Assembly: GCF_046630315.1 (NCBI RefSeq)
Contig: NZ_LQBD01000015.1
Location: 17,967 to 81,966 of the forward strand
Direction of reading: 5' to 3'
Origin: Brucella anthropi_A
GTDB taxonomy: Bacteria; Pseudomonadota; Alphaproteobacteria; Rhizobiales; Rhizobiaceae
DNA length: 64,000 nucleotides
A model generated the notes under the pieces. It worked only from the letters and a program-made list of their open reading frames with translations, did no database searches and had not been told where the DNA came from. Positions 43,591 to 53,351 of this stretch are shown here, one piece after another. The stretch's first letter is position 1, and each line of letters opens with the position of its first letter. Made by a program: the position numbers and the translations under genes.

Positions 43591-44535
43591 TCAAGCCTTA
43601 AGCGCAGCAAGCGCTGCTTCGATTTCCTCAGCCGAACCGACGGCAGCGCCGGACACATCCTTGGAGATGCGGCGTGCAAGTCCCGTCAGAACCTTGCCCG
43701 AGCCTACTTCATAAAGCGTCGTGACGCCATTGGCGGCAAACCACTCGACGGTTTCGCGCCAGCGCACCTGACCCGTTACCTGTTCAACGAGAAGATCGGC
43801 AATCTCATTGGCGTCGGTCACGGGAGCCGCGCGCACATTGGCGATCAGCGGTACGACCGGATTGTGCTTTTCAACAGAAGCGAGCGCCTCGCGCATGGCT
43901 TCTGCGGCTGGCGCCATCAGGGTCGAATGGAAGGGCGCGGACACGGGCAGCATGATGGCGCGCTTCGCACCCTTTTCGGATGCAAGCGAAGCTGCCAGTT
44001 CAACGGCTGCCTTGGACCCGGAAATCACAAGCTGGCCGCCGCCATTGTCATTGGCGATCTGCACCGGATCGGAAGCCTTTGCTTCCATGCAGGCAGCCTC
44101 CACATCGCCATGTTCCAGACCGATGATCGCCGCCATCGCGCCCTCACCGACAGGGACAGCCTTCTGCATGGCATTGCCGCGAATGCGCAGGAGGCGCGCA
44201 GTGTCGGCAAGCGAGAAGGTGCCGGCGGCGCAAAGCGCGGAATATTCGCCCAGCGAATGGCCGGCAACATAGGAAACCTGGTCCTTCAGCGAGAAACCCC
44301 GCGCTTCCATGACCCGCAGCACGGCCATCGAAACAGCCATCAGCGCGGGCTGGGCATTTGCGGTGAGCGTGAGCACATCTTCTGGCCCTTCGAACATCGT
44401 GGCGGAAAGCTTTTCGCCCAGCGCCGCATCCACCTCGTCGAAAACAGCCCTTGCTTCGGCAAACTGCTCGGCCAGAGCCTTGCCCATGCCCACAGCCTGG
44501 CTGCCTTGTCCGGGAAAAGTAAACGCTACCGCCAT
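43591..44535 (-). CDS. fabD: Malonyl-CoA:ACP transacylase
   Basis: 314 aa. The Ser nucleophile S94 is in the GHSLGE motif, the oxyanion Gln is in FPGQGSQ near residue 10, and the active-site His is in PVSAPFHSTLM. It loads malonyl onto AcpP to start each elongation. It heads the fabD-fabG-acpP-fabF run, divergent from rpsF. Confidence 0.97.
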   Translation of the reverse strand: MAVAFTFPGQGSQAVGMGKALAEQFAEARAVFDEVDAALGEKLSATMFEGPEDVLTLTANAQPALMAVSMAVLRVMEARGFSLKDQVSYVAGHSLGEYSALCAAGTFSLADTARLLRIRGNAMQKAVPVGEGAMAAIIGLEHGDVEAACMEAKASDPVQIANDNGGGQLVISGSKAAVELAASLASEKGAKRAIMLPVSAPFHSTLMAPAAEAMREALASVEKHNPVVPLIANVRAAPVTDANEIADLLVEQVTGQVRWRETVEWFAANGVTTLYEVGSGKVLTGLARRISKDVSGAAVGSAEEIEAALAALKA

Positions 44536-44943
44536 GAATGCCTCGTCTTTGTTTATAGATGCAGCCGATCGTTCCGAGCTTTTCTCTGGATCGCGCGCCT
44601 TGTAACCAACTAATTATTTAGCGCGATGTGCCCCACGGGAAGGCGCAAAGTCAAGTATTTCCCGGTTTTTATGCGCTTACCAGCTTGCAAAGCCGGGGAA
44701 AAACACGTAATAGCCGCCCGTTCATTGCTCGGCACCAGCTGGGGGCTGAACGGAGGGCCGTATCCCTGACCGAATATTCGGTGAAGGATACGTGGAAGTC
44801 ACAAGCACTTCTGCCTCCCGTGTCTCCGCTCTCGATCGTCTCTGGTTAAGCGTCCTTTCTTCACCGGGTTTCCGGCAAAAGAGAAGTCGCAGAGGCTTAG
44901 CCGTTGGTGTCAGGCATGTTGCAACAGAAGAAAGGCAAAGCCA
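44536..44943. promoter_or_regulatory. Divergent fabD / rpsF control region with long rpsF leader
   Basis: 408 bases without a credible gene between divergent starts. In other bacteria the S6:S18 complex binds an rpsF leader, and this region is large enough for one, but I cannot confirm the fold. GAAGAAAGGCAA precedes the rpsF ATG as a ribosome-binding site. Confidence 0.4.
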
Positions 44944-45390
44944 ATGGCTCTTTATGAACATGTGCTTCTTGCCCGCCAGGACATCTCGCAGCAGCAGGTC
45001 GACGCTCTCGTCGAACAGTTCAAGGGTGTTCTCGAAGCCAATGGCGGCAAGGTCGGCAAGGTTGAAAACTGGGGTCTTCGTCCCCTCACCTACCGTATCA
45101 AGAAGAATCGCAAGGCGTATTACACGCTCGTGAACATTGACGCTCCGGCCGCAGCCGTTGCCGAAATGGAACGCCAGATGCGCATCAACGAAGACGTTCT
45201 TCGCTTCCTCACCGTTCGCGTTGAAGAACACGAAGAAGGCCAGTCGGCCATGCTGACGCGCCGCGACGACCGTCGCGAACGCGATGGCGATGACCGTCCG
45301 CGCCGTCGTGAAGGCGGTTTCGACCGTGGTGATCGCGGCGATCGCGGTCCGCGTCGCCCGCGCGACAACGAAGCTGGTGAAGGAGCATAA
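44944..45390 (+). CDS. rpsF: 30S ribosomal protein S6
   Basis: 148 aa. The ferredoxin-like S6 core is MALYEHVLLARQDISQQQVDAL to LRFLTVRVEEHEE (about 1-100). A long charged tail of alternating Arg/Asp/Gly (about 105-148) is characteristic of Alphaproteobacteria. It binds 16S rRNA with S18, encoded 2 nt downstream. Confidence 0.97.
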   Translation: MALYEHVLLARQDISQQQVDALVEQFKGVLEANGGKVGKVENWGLRPLTYRIKKNRKAYYTLVNIDAPAAAVAEMERQMRINEDVLRFLTVRVEEHEEGQSAMLTRRDDRRERDGDDRPRRREGGFDRGDRGDRGPRRPRDNEAGEGA

Positions 45391-45392
45391 TC

Positions 45393-45641
45393 ATGGTTGA
45401 TATCAATCAGATCCCGACCCGTCGTCCTTTCCATCGCCGTCGCAAGACGTGCCCGTTCTCCGGCGCCAACGCTCCGAAGATCGACTACAAGGACATCAAG
45501 CTTCTGCAGCGTTACATTTCCGAACGCGGCAAGATCGTTCCTTCCCGTATCACGGCTGTCAGCCAGAAGAAACAGCGCGAACTCGCCAAGGCGATCAAGC
45601 GCGCACGTTTCCTCGGCCTGCTGCCTTACGTTGTGAAGTAA
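45393..45641 (+). CDS. rpsR: 30S ribosomal protein S18
   Basis: 82 aa basic protein with RRPFHRRRKTCPFSGANAPKIDYKDIKLLQRYISERGKIVP, the classic S18 core, and the end RARFLGLLPYVVK. It partners S6 in the platform of the 30S subunit. It lies two bases after rpsF and is followed by a strong hairpin. Confidence 0.98.
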   Translation: MVDINQIPTRRPFHRRRKTCPFSGANAPKIDYKDIKLLQRYISERGKIVPSRITAVSQKKQRELAKAIKRARFLGLLPYVVK

Positions 45642-45650
45642 GACCTGTTT

Positions 45651-45680
45651 CGGGAGGCGGTTTGCCGCCTCCCGTTTCCT
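45651..45680 (+). terminator. Hairpin after rpsR (terminator or attenuator)
   Basis: A perfect 10-bp stem CGGGAGGCGG / CCGCCTCCCG with a TTTG loop is followed by TTTCCTCC. It may reduce read-through into the DUF2232-rplI genes, which usually belong to the same operon. Confidence 0.75.
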
Positions 45681-45778
45681 CCGTTGCGATGGGCGTGGCG
45701 GATGTATCAAAAACCCGAGTTGGGGCAGATGCCTCTAACTGCACGAACCGGCAAGACCGGGGCAGGACAGCGAAATTC

Positions 45779-46750
45779 ATGAAATTCAACGGAACCATCA
45801 TCGGCATCGGCATATTGGCGGGGCTTGCCTCGGCCCTGATGTCGTCCGGCGTCGTCGCACAGGGTGGCGCGATGGCGGCTATGGCCATGGTTCTCTATTT
45901 CCTGACACCGCTTCCCATCTTCGTTGTTGCCCTTGGCTGGGGTTCGAGCGCCGGTATCGTTGCCGCCGCCACAGCTACGGTTGCCGTCGGCATTGTCGCT
46001 GTCCCGCTGGCGGCACTCCTGATGGCATTGACCAGCTTCATTCCCGCGGCAACCGGCGCTTATCTGTCCGGGCTTGCGCGGCCTGCCGAAGAACTGGGGG
46101 GACCGAGGGACATTCTCGTCTGGTACCCGCTGCCGGACATCATGTTCCGGCTTGCCCTGATGGTGTCGATCAGCTTCATCGTCATCGGCGCTATACTGGG
46201 CTTCGGCCCCGATATGGCGCGCGAACTTGCCAACACGCTTATCGACCGGGTCGCCGAAGCCGATCCGCAGTTCACAGCCAGCGATGAGATTCGCGACAAT
46301 GTAACCTCGCTGCTGATGATCGCGCTGCCCGCGATCCAGCCGGCGACCTGCCTTGCTATTCTCGTCGGCAATCTTTATCTGGCGCAGCGCCTGATCTCCA
46401 TGTCGGGCCGCCTGCGCCGTCCGCGTGACGACTGGCCCGCAACGCTGCGCATGCCGCGCCCGGCCCTGCTGATCTTCGCGGTCGCTCTTGCGGTTGCATT
46501 CCTTCCCGGCGGCGCCGGATTGATCGCAACCGTTGTGGCCGGTGCGCTTAGTGCCGGTTTCATGATGTCAGGTCTTGCCATCATGCATTTTCGCACACGC
46601 GGCAAGGTGTGGCGCCCGGTGGCGCTGTGGCTTGCCTACTTTGCGATCATACTCTTCGCATTCCTGCTTTTCATCTTCATGGTTCTCGGACTTTTCGACA
46701 CTTCGCGCGGTGCGCCAGTCTCGAAAATGCCGGGCGCTGACAGTCAGTAA
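45779..46750 (+). CDS. DUF2232 polytopic membrane protein
   Basis: 323 aa with about eight TM helices from MKFNGTIIGIGILAGLASAL onward. The family is regularly found between rpsR and rplI in Rhizobiales and in some Gram-positives, but has no established function. The start at 45779 is chosen because the upstream frame overlaps rpsR. It shares its strand with both ribosomal gene neighbours, 29 nt before rplI. Confidence 0.88.
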   Translation: MKFNGTIIGIGILAGLASALMSSGVVAQGGAMAAMAMVLYFLTPLPIFVVALGWGSSAGIVAAATATVAVGIVAVPLAALLMALTSFIPAATGAYLSGLARPAEELGGPRDILVWYPLPDIMFRLALMVSISFIVIGAILGFGPDMARELANTLIDRVAEADPQFTASDEIRDNVTSLLMIALPAIQPATCLAILVGNLYLAQRLISMSGRLRRPRDDWPATLRMPRPALLIFAVALAVAFLPGGAGLIATVVAGALSAGFMMSGLAIMHFRTRGKVWRPVALWLAYFAIILFAFLLFIFMVLGLFDTSRGAPVSKMPGADSQ

Positions 46751-46779
46751 CCGAATCAGAAACCCGAAAGGAAACTCCA

Positions 46780-47349
46780 ATGGAAGTCATTCTTCTGGAA
46801 CGCATTGGCCGCCTCGGTCAGATGGGCGAAACCGTCAAGGTCAAGGACGGCTATGCCCGTAACTTCCTGCTGCCGCAGGGCAAGGCTCTTCGCGCCAACG
46901 AAGCCAACAAGAAGAAGTTCGAAGGCCAGCGCGCCCAGCTCGAAGCCCAGAACCTGGAACGCAAGAACGAAGCCCAGGCCGTTGCCGACAAGCTCAATGG
47001 CGAAAGCTTCATCGTCGTGCGTTCGGCTGGTGAAACCGGCCAGCTCTACGGTTCCGTCTCGACCCGCGACATCGCCGAAATCATCACGGCCAACGGCTTC
47101 ACCCTGCACCGCAACCAGGTTGAACTGAACCATCCGATCAAGACGATCGGCCTGCACGAAGTCTCGATTTCGCTGCACCCGGAAGTCCAGGTTCAGGTTA
47201 CCGTCAACATCGCCCGTTCGACCGAAGAAGCCGAACGTCAGGCAAAGGGTGAAGACCTGACCTCGATCGAAGCCATCTACGGCATCGAAGAACAGCCTCT
47301 GTCGGAAGAAGTTTTCGACGACGAAGACGAAGCTGAAGATCAGGCTTAA
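46780..47349 (+). CDS. rplI: 50S ribosomal protein L9
   Basis: 189 aa. The N-terminal domain MEVILLERIGRLGQMGETVKVKDGYARNFLLP carries the L9 signature; a long central helix rich in Lys/Glu/Ala and the C-terminal domain follow, with an acidic extension of about 35 residues at the end (SEEVFDDEDEAEDQA). The length excess over E. coli L9 (149 aa) is normal for this order. Confidence 0.98.
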   Translation: MEVILLERIGRLGQMGETVKVKDGYARNFLLPQGKALRANEANKKKFEGQRAQLEAQNLERKNEAQAVADKLNGESFIVVRSAGETGQLYGSVSTRDIAEIITANGFTLHRNQVELNHPIKTIGLHEVSISLHPEVQVQVTVNIARSTEEAERQAKGEDLTSIEAIYGIEEQPLSEEVFDDEDEAEDQA

Positions 47350-47422
47350 TCAGCCGCCTATCATCCGTGGGAATGCCCGGCCCGATGGCTCGCATTCCCA
47401 TCGTGGTAAACTTTATATGATC

Positions 47423-47452
47423 ATGCCCGGCGGCCTTCGCCGGGCATTTTCT
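47423..47452 (+). terminator. Rho-independent terminator after rplI
   Basis: A 10-bp stem ATGCCCGGCG / CGCCGGGCAT (47423-47432, 47438-47447) is followed by TTTTCTCTTTT. A second GGGAATGC/GCATTCCC hairpin lies just upstream at about 47371-47399. Confidence 0.88.
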
Positions 47453-47488
47453 CTTTTCAGATCGGTAAAACTCCCTATTCTGTTTATT

Positions 47489-47755
47489 AGGCTGTAGTGA
47501 CGAATGAACTTATGGTTTGGCGCGAGGGTATTTTGTTGCTGAACAGGAGAAACGACCGCCGTGGAGTTGATCTCCACAAGGGCGTTTCGACGCATTCAGA
47601 AGCAAAATACACCGCGTCCCTTCGGGATATGGCAAAAAAACTCCATCTTGGCGTCGCGAAACCTCGATGGAGATACACTCCACCTTCGGTTTCGCTCCTG
47701 AAGCTGAAGATTTTTTGCTCATACCAAACCACAAGTTAATTCGTCACTACAGCCT
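47489..47755. mobile_element. 267-bp MITE-like palindromic element
   Basis: Terminal inverted repeats of 32 bp (47489-47520, 47724-47755) match at 30 positions, with ends AGGCTGTAGTGACGAAT. The interior is itself an imperfect palindrome, e.g. CAGGAG-AAACG / CAGGAGCGAAACC and GTGGAG-TGATCTCCA on both arms. ORFs of about 80 codons exist on both strands only because of this symmetry and match no protein I know. No transposase and no clear target duplication are visible. It is probably a non-autonomous insertion in the rplI-cfa spacer. Confidence 0.8.
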
Positions 47756-47943
47756 GGTATTGGATTGCAGAGGGTGCTGACGGAAACGTCTGCGTTGCTT
47801 GGGCTTTACTCCCGAGGCCGTTTGACCGGGAGACATTGCCTGAAAATCTGATGACAGTGCGGCCTTGATACTTATGCACCGCCGCCTGCCATGCAAACGC
47901 ATGGGCGTGCACCTGCTTCGATCCTCAGGAGGAGATGGGGCCG

Positions 47944-49224
47944 ATGTATGGAATGTTGCGTACTGTTCTTTCGCATATGATTAAAACCGGTGACCTGACA
48001 GTTACCGATTCAGTGGGGTCGCGATTTCAGTATGGCGACAAGACCGGCGCGCCGGTTCATGTTCATTTCAAGACCAGACATGCCGAGCGCGCCGTTGCGC
48101 TCGATCCCGAACTGAAGCTTGCTGAATGCTTCATGGACGGTGAGATCGATTTTCTGGAAGGCGATATCTACACGCTGCTTCAGGTGGTGTTCGAAAATAC
48201 CGGGCCGACGGCGGCAACCGAGCCATGGATGAAAGCAGCCGGAAAACTGCGCGTGCTCTTCCGCCGTTTCCAGCAGATGAACACGATTTCGCGTTCTTCG
48301 AGCAATATCAAAAGTCACTACGATCTTTCGGGCGAGCTTTACGACCTGTTCCTCGACCCGGACAAGCAATATTCCTGTGCCTATTTCGATCCGCCAAACG
48401 CGACGCTTGCCGAGGCTCAGCTTGCCAAGAAACGCCATATCGCCGCAAAAATGCTGGTGAAGGAAGGCGACAAGGTGCTTGATATCGGTTGCGGCTGGGG
48501 CGGCATGGGGCTTTATCTCGCCCGCCATCTCAAGGCCAATGTGACCGGCGTGACCCTATCCGAGGAACAGCACGCGATCGCCAACCAGCGCGCGCGTGAC
48601 GAGGGACTGGCCGACAGGGCAAAATTCGAACTGACCGACTATCGCAATATCAATGACAAATTCGACCGGCTGGTGTCGGTCGGTATGTTCGAACATGTCG
48701 GCGTCGGCCATTTTGCCGAATATTTCCAGCATGTGGCGCGCCTGATGAAGCCGGACGGCGTTTTCCTTCTGCACGCCATCGGCCGCGCCGATGGGCCGGG
48801 AGCGACCAATCCATTCATCCGCAAATACATCTTCCCCGGCGGTTATATTCCCGCACTTTCAGAGGTTCTGCCGCATATCGAAAAGGCCGGGCTCTACGTC
48901 ACCGACGTGGAAATCCTGCGGCTTCATTATGCCGAAACGCTGAAGGCGTGGCGGGAGGCCTTCATGGCCAATCGCGACAAGGCCAAGGCGCTTTATGACG
49001 AACGCTTCTGCCGCATGTGGGAGTTTTATCTGGCAGCCTCCGAAAGCGCCTTCCGCTGGCAGAACATGATGGTTTTCCACATCCAGATTGCCCACAGGCA
49101 GGAAGCCGTTCCGCTGACCCGCAACTATATCGAAGCTGAGGAAAAGCGCCTGAAGCGCCTCGACAGCGCCCCGAAAGGCGCCAATAGCGAGGTTCGTCCC
49201 GCCAGGAAAAGCATGAACGCCTGA
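47944..49224 (+). CDS. cfa: Cyclopropane-fatty-acyl-phospholipid synthase
   Basis: 426 aa SAM-dependent enzyme that methylenates unsaturated phospholipid acyl chains. The SAM-binding loop is VLDIGCGWGGMGLYLA at about residues 178-193, YSCAYF is at about 139, and the active-site region FEHVGVGHFAEYF follows. I choose ATG 47944 because AGGAGGAG at 47927-47934 abuts ATG 47935 too closely. In Brucella cyclopropane lipids (lactobacillic acid) are stress-related. A 190-bp upstream region follows the MITE-like element. Confidence 0.95.
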   Translation: MYGMLRTVLSHMIKTGDLTVTDSVGSRFQYGDKTGAPVHVHFKTRHAERAVALDPELKLAECFMDGEIDFLEGDIYTLLQVVFENTGPTAATEPWMKAAGKLRVLFRRFQQMNTISRSSSNIKSHYDLSGELYDLFLDPDKQYSCAYFDPPNATLAEAQLAKKRHIAAKMLVKEGDKVLDIGCGWGGMGLYLARHLKANVTGVTLSEEQHAIANQRARDEGLADRAKFELTDYRNINDKFDRLVSVGMFEHVGVGHFAEYFQHVARLMKPDGVFLLHAIGRADGPGATNPFIRKYIFPGGYIPALSEVLPHIEKAGLYVTDVEILRLHYAETLKAWREAFMANRDKAKALYDERFCRMWEFYLAASESAFRWQNMMVFHIQIAHRQEAVPLTRNYIEAEEKRLKRLDSAPKGANSEVRPARKSMNA

Positions 49225-49409
49225 CAGCAGCCCGCCGATCCGAAATCCCGGTCCGCGTCAACCGCGGACTGACAAAACCATGATCCGAACTGTGGATCGC
49301 TGTGAATCATGGTATAGGTTTCCTCTTCCAGCAGGAATCATCCGAAGCCGCGTTGCGTTTGGCATCGCTTGAGGGCTAGCTGGCTGTATCAGGGACAGGA
49401 TCAAGAATC

Positions 49410-50915
49410 ATGGCGGAAGCGGCGGTACGCAAACTCGACGATGCGCGGGACCAGAAAGACGCGCTCTATCGGGAAGCGCCCCATAATATTGAGGCGGAAC
49501 AGGCGCTGCTGGGCGCGATCCTGATCAATAACGATGCCTTTTACCGGGTGTCGGACTTCCTCAAGCCCACCCATTTCTTCGAGCCGCTGCACCGTCGCAT
49601 CTATGAGATCACGACCGATCTCATCCGCGTGGGCAAGATGGCCAACCCCGTCACGATGAAGACCTTCCTGCCGACGGAAGGCAAGGTGGGCGACCTTACG
49701 ATCTTCCAATATGTGACCCGGCTTGCAACCGAAGCCGTCACAATCATCAATGCCGAGGACTATGGCCGCGCGATCTACGATCTGGCGACGCGCCGCGCGC
49801 TGATCGGCATTGGCGAGGACATGGTGAATGTTGCCTATGACGCGCCCGTCGACATGGCGCCGCAGGAGCAGATTGAAGACGCCGAACGACGGCTGTTCGA
49901 ACTGGCCGAAACAGGGCGCTATGACGGTGGCTTCCTGCCCTTCAAGGATGCGGTGACAACCGCCGTGGACATGGCCAACGCCGCTTTCATGCGCGATGGG
50001 CATCTTTCCGGCATTTCGACCGGCATCCATTCGCTGGATGCGAAGATGGGCGGGTTGCAGCCTTCGGACCTCATCATCCTCGCCGGACGTCCGGGCATGG
50101 GCAAGACATCGCTCGCAACCAATATCGCCTTCAACATCGCCAATGCCTATGAAGGCGAACAGCAGGCCGATGGTTCGATGAAGGCCGCAAATGGCGGTGT
50201 CGTGGGCTTCTTCTCGCTCGAAATGTCGGCGGAGCAGCTCGCTACCCGTATCATTTCCGAGCAGACGGAAGTTTCGTCCTCGAAAATCCGCCGCGGTGAC
50301 ATCACCGAGACCGATTTCGAAAAGCTGGTCGCCTGTTCGCAGGTGATGCAGAAAATCCCGCTCTATATCGACCAGACCGGCGGTATCTCGATTGCCCAGC
50401 TTGCAGCGCGCGCGCGCCGCCTCAAGCGCCAGCGCGGCCTCGACGTTCTGGTGATCGACTATGTGCAGCTGATGACCGGTTCATCGAAGGCGTCGGCACA
50501 GAACCGCGTGCAGGAAATCACCGAAATCACCACCGGGCTCAAGGCGCTCGGCAAGGAACTCAATGTTCCGATCATTGCGCTTTCACAGCTTTCGCGTCAG
50601 GTGGAAAGCCGCGACGACAAGCGCCCGCAGCTCTCCGACCTTCGTGAATCCGGCTCCATCGAGCAGGATGCCGACGTGGTGCTTTTCGTGTTCCGCGAGG
50701 AATATTACGTCAAGAACCTCGAACCGCGCGACGAGTTCGACCCGAAATATGAGGAATGGAAGCAGCACTTTGAAAAAGTGCGCGGGACTGCCGATGTCAT
50801 CATCGCCAAGCAGCGTCATGGACCAACCGGCACTGTCAAACTCGCCTTCCAGTCTGAATTCACGCGGTTTGCAGATCTGGCCGAGGGTTCCTATCTCCCG
50901 GAGCAGTATGAATAA
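49410..50915 (+). CDS. dnaB: Replicative DNA helicase DnaB
   Basis: 501 aa hexameric helicase. The N-terminal domain begins PHNIEAEQALLGAILINNDA (about 27-46). RecA-fold core: Walker A AGRPGMGKTSLA near 227-238, Walker B VLVIDYVQLM, and the DRESGSIEQDADVV-type sensor region LSDLRESGSIEQDAD. No intein. It lies 27 nt upstream of radA. Its likely loader DciA is encoded at 3056. Confidence 0.98.
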   Translation: MAEAAVRKLDDARDQKDALYREAPHNIEAEQALLGAILINNDAFYRVSDFLKPTHFFEPLHRRIYEITTDLIRVGKMANPVTMKTFLPTEGKVGDLTIFQYVTRLATEAVTIINAEDYGRAIYDLATRRALIGIGEDMVNVAYDAPVDMAPQEQIEDAERRLFELAETGRYDGGFLPFKDAVTTAVDMANAAFMRDGHLSGISTGIHSLDAKMGGLQPSDLIILAGRPGMGKTSLATNIAFNIANAYEGEQQADGSMKAANGGVVGFFSLEMSAEQLATRIISEQTEVSSSKIRRGDITETDFEKLVACSQVMQKIPLYIDQTGGISIAQLAARARRLKRQRGLDVLVIDYVQLMTGSSKASAQNRVQEITEITTGLKALGKELNVPIIALSQLSRQVESRDDKRPQLSDLRESGSIEQDADVVLFVFREEYYVKNLEPRDEFDPKYEEWKQHFEKVRGTADVIIAKQRHGPTGTVKLAFQSEFTRFADLAEGSYLPEQYE

Positions 50916-50942
50916 AATCATGATCAAGACGGAGCGCGTCTG

Positions 50943-52337
<1,395 letters not shown>

Positions 52338-52449
52338 ATCTGGAGTTTTATGACTGGAAGAATCTGTCAACCTTCCGGTGATAAGCTCCAGCATCTTTGA
52401 CTGCCCTGCGTATTGAAATGATTGCGCATAATGATTGAGGACAGGCAGA

Positions 52450-53025
52450 ATGCCGATAACCATGCTTGATGGAATTCTACTCGGGATAACGCTGGTTTCA
52501 GCCGTTCTGGCGATGGTGCGCGGTTTTTCCCGCGAGGTGCTGTCGCTGGTATCGTGGGCGGCAGCGGCGGCTGCGGCCTATCTCTTCTACCAGCCGGTTC
52601 TGCCTTTCGTGCAGCCCTATATCAACAACGAAACCATCGCGAAGATCGCCGCCGCTGGCGCGGTCTTCCTGGTCGTGCTGATTGTCGTGTCGCTGATTAC
52701 GATGAAGATCGCCGATTTCATCATTGATAGCCGTATCGGCGCGCTGGACCGCACACTCGGCTTTCTGTTCGGCGGCGTGCGCGGCGTGCTTCTCGTCGTG
52801 GTCGCCATGCTGTTCTTCAACTGGCTCGTGCCGACCAACCAGCCGGCCTGGGTAACGAATGCGAAATCGAAGCCGATGCTCGATTCGTTTGGCCAGCAGT
52901 TGATCGACCTTCTTCCGGCAAATCCCGACCAGATGATCGACAAGTTCAAGCCGCAGCATAATGCTCCGGCTTCCGGCGAGCAGGAAGAAGCGCCGGTTCC
53001 GGACGATACGCCTGCACAGCAATAA
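52450..53025 (+). CDS. CvpA family membrane protein
   Basis: 191 aa with four TM helices and the signatures MLDGILLGITLVSAVLAMVRGFSREVLSLVSW and FGGVRGVLLVVVAML of CvpA (colicin V production). The C-terminus is polar and Pro/Glu-rich. It precedes purF, the classical cvpA-purF pairing, though here a palindromic repeat separates them. The family role in the envelope is poorly defined. Confidence 0.9.
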   Translation: MPITMLDGILLGITLVSAVLAMVRGFSREVLSLVSWAAAAAAAYLFYQPVLPFVQPYINNETIAKIAAAGAVFLVVLIVVSLITMKIADFIIDSRIGALDRTLGFLFGGVRGVLLVVVAMLFFNWLVPTNQPAWVTNAKSKPMLDSFGQQLIDLLPANPDQMIDKFKPQHNAPASGEQEEAPVPDDTPAQQ

Positions 53026-53270
53026 GCCGTTTTCGACGATCGGGAAGCCGTCAGCCTCGCTGGCGGCTTTTCCAATTCCGGAAGCCAATCGCCAAATTGA
53101 CGCCCGGACATTGTCATTTCGGTTTCGCGATCATATTTCAGGCGGGAATTTGCGAGATTATTCGCCTGCAACATGCGATACTGATATTCATGAGACTATA
53201 TCGACGCAGCGCCGAACTCTTCGCTTTTAACAAAAAGCCATCTTGTGATAGAGAGGCGCTTGAAGTCTTT

Positions 53271-53316
53271 ACGCATTATCCAACGCAAAACCGCTTCGCA
53301 CTTTTGCTGGAAATGC
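53271..53316. repeat. Single copy of the GCAAAACCGCTTCGC palindrome upstream of purF
   Basis: The unit matches the 55-bp tandem repeat at 38989-39146 almost exactly, ending 35 nt before the purF start. The remaining cvpA-purF spacer (53026-53270) holds no gene I can support. Confidence 0.88.
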
Positions 53317-53351
53317 TTTAGTTGCCTCTGCAATCGAAAGGCCTTGCGGCA

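Noticed and set aside
47487..47739. ORFs of about 80 codons on both strands inside the palindrome
   Set aside because: They arise from symmetry of the MITE-like element and contain no known domain or ribosome-binding site.
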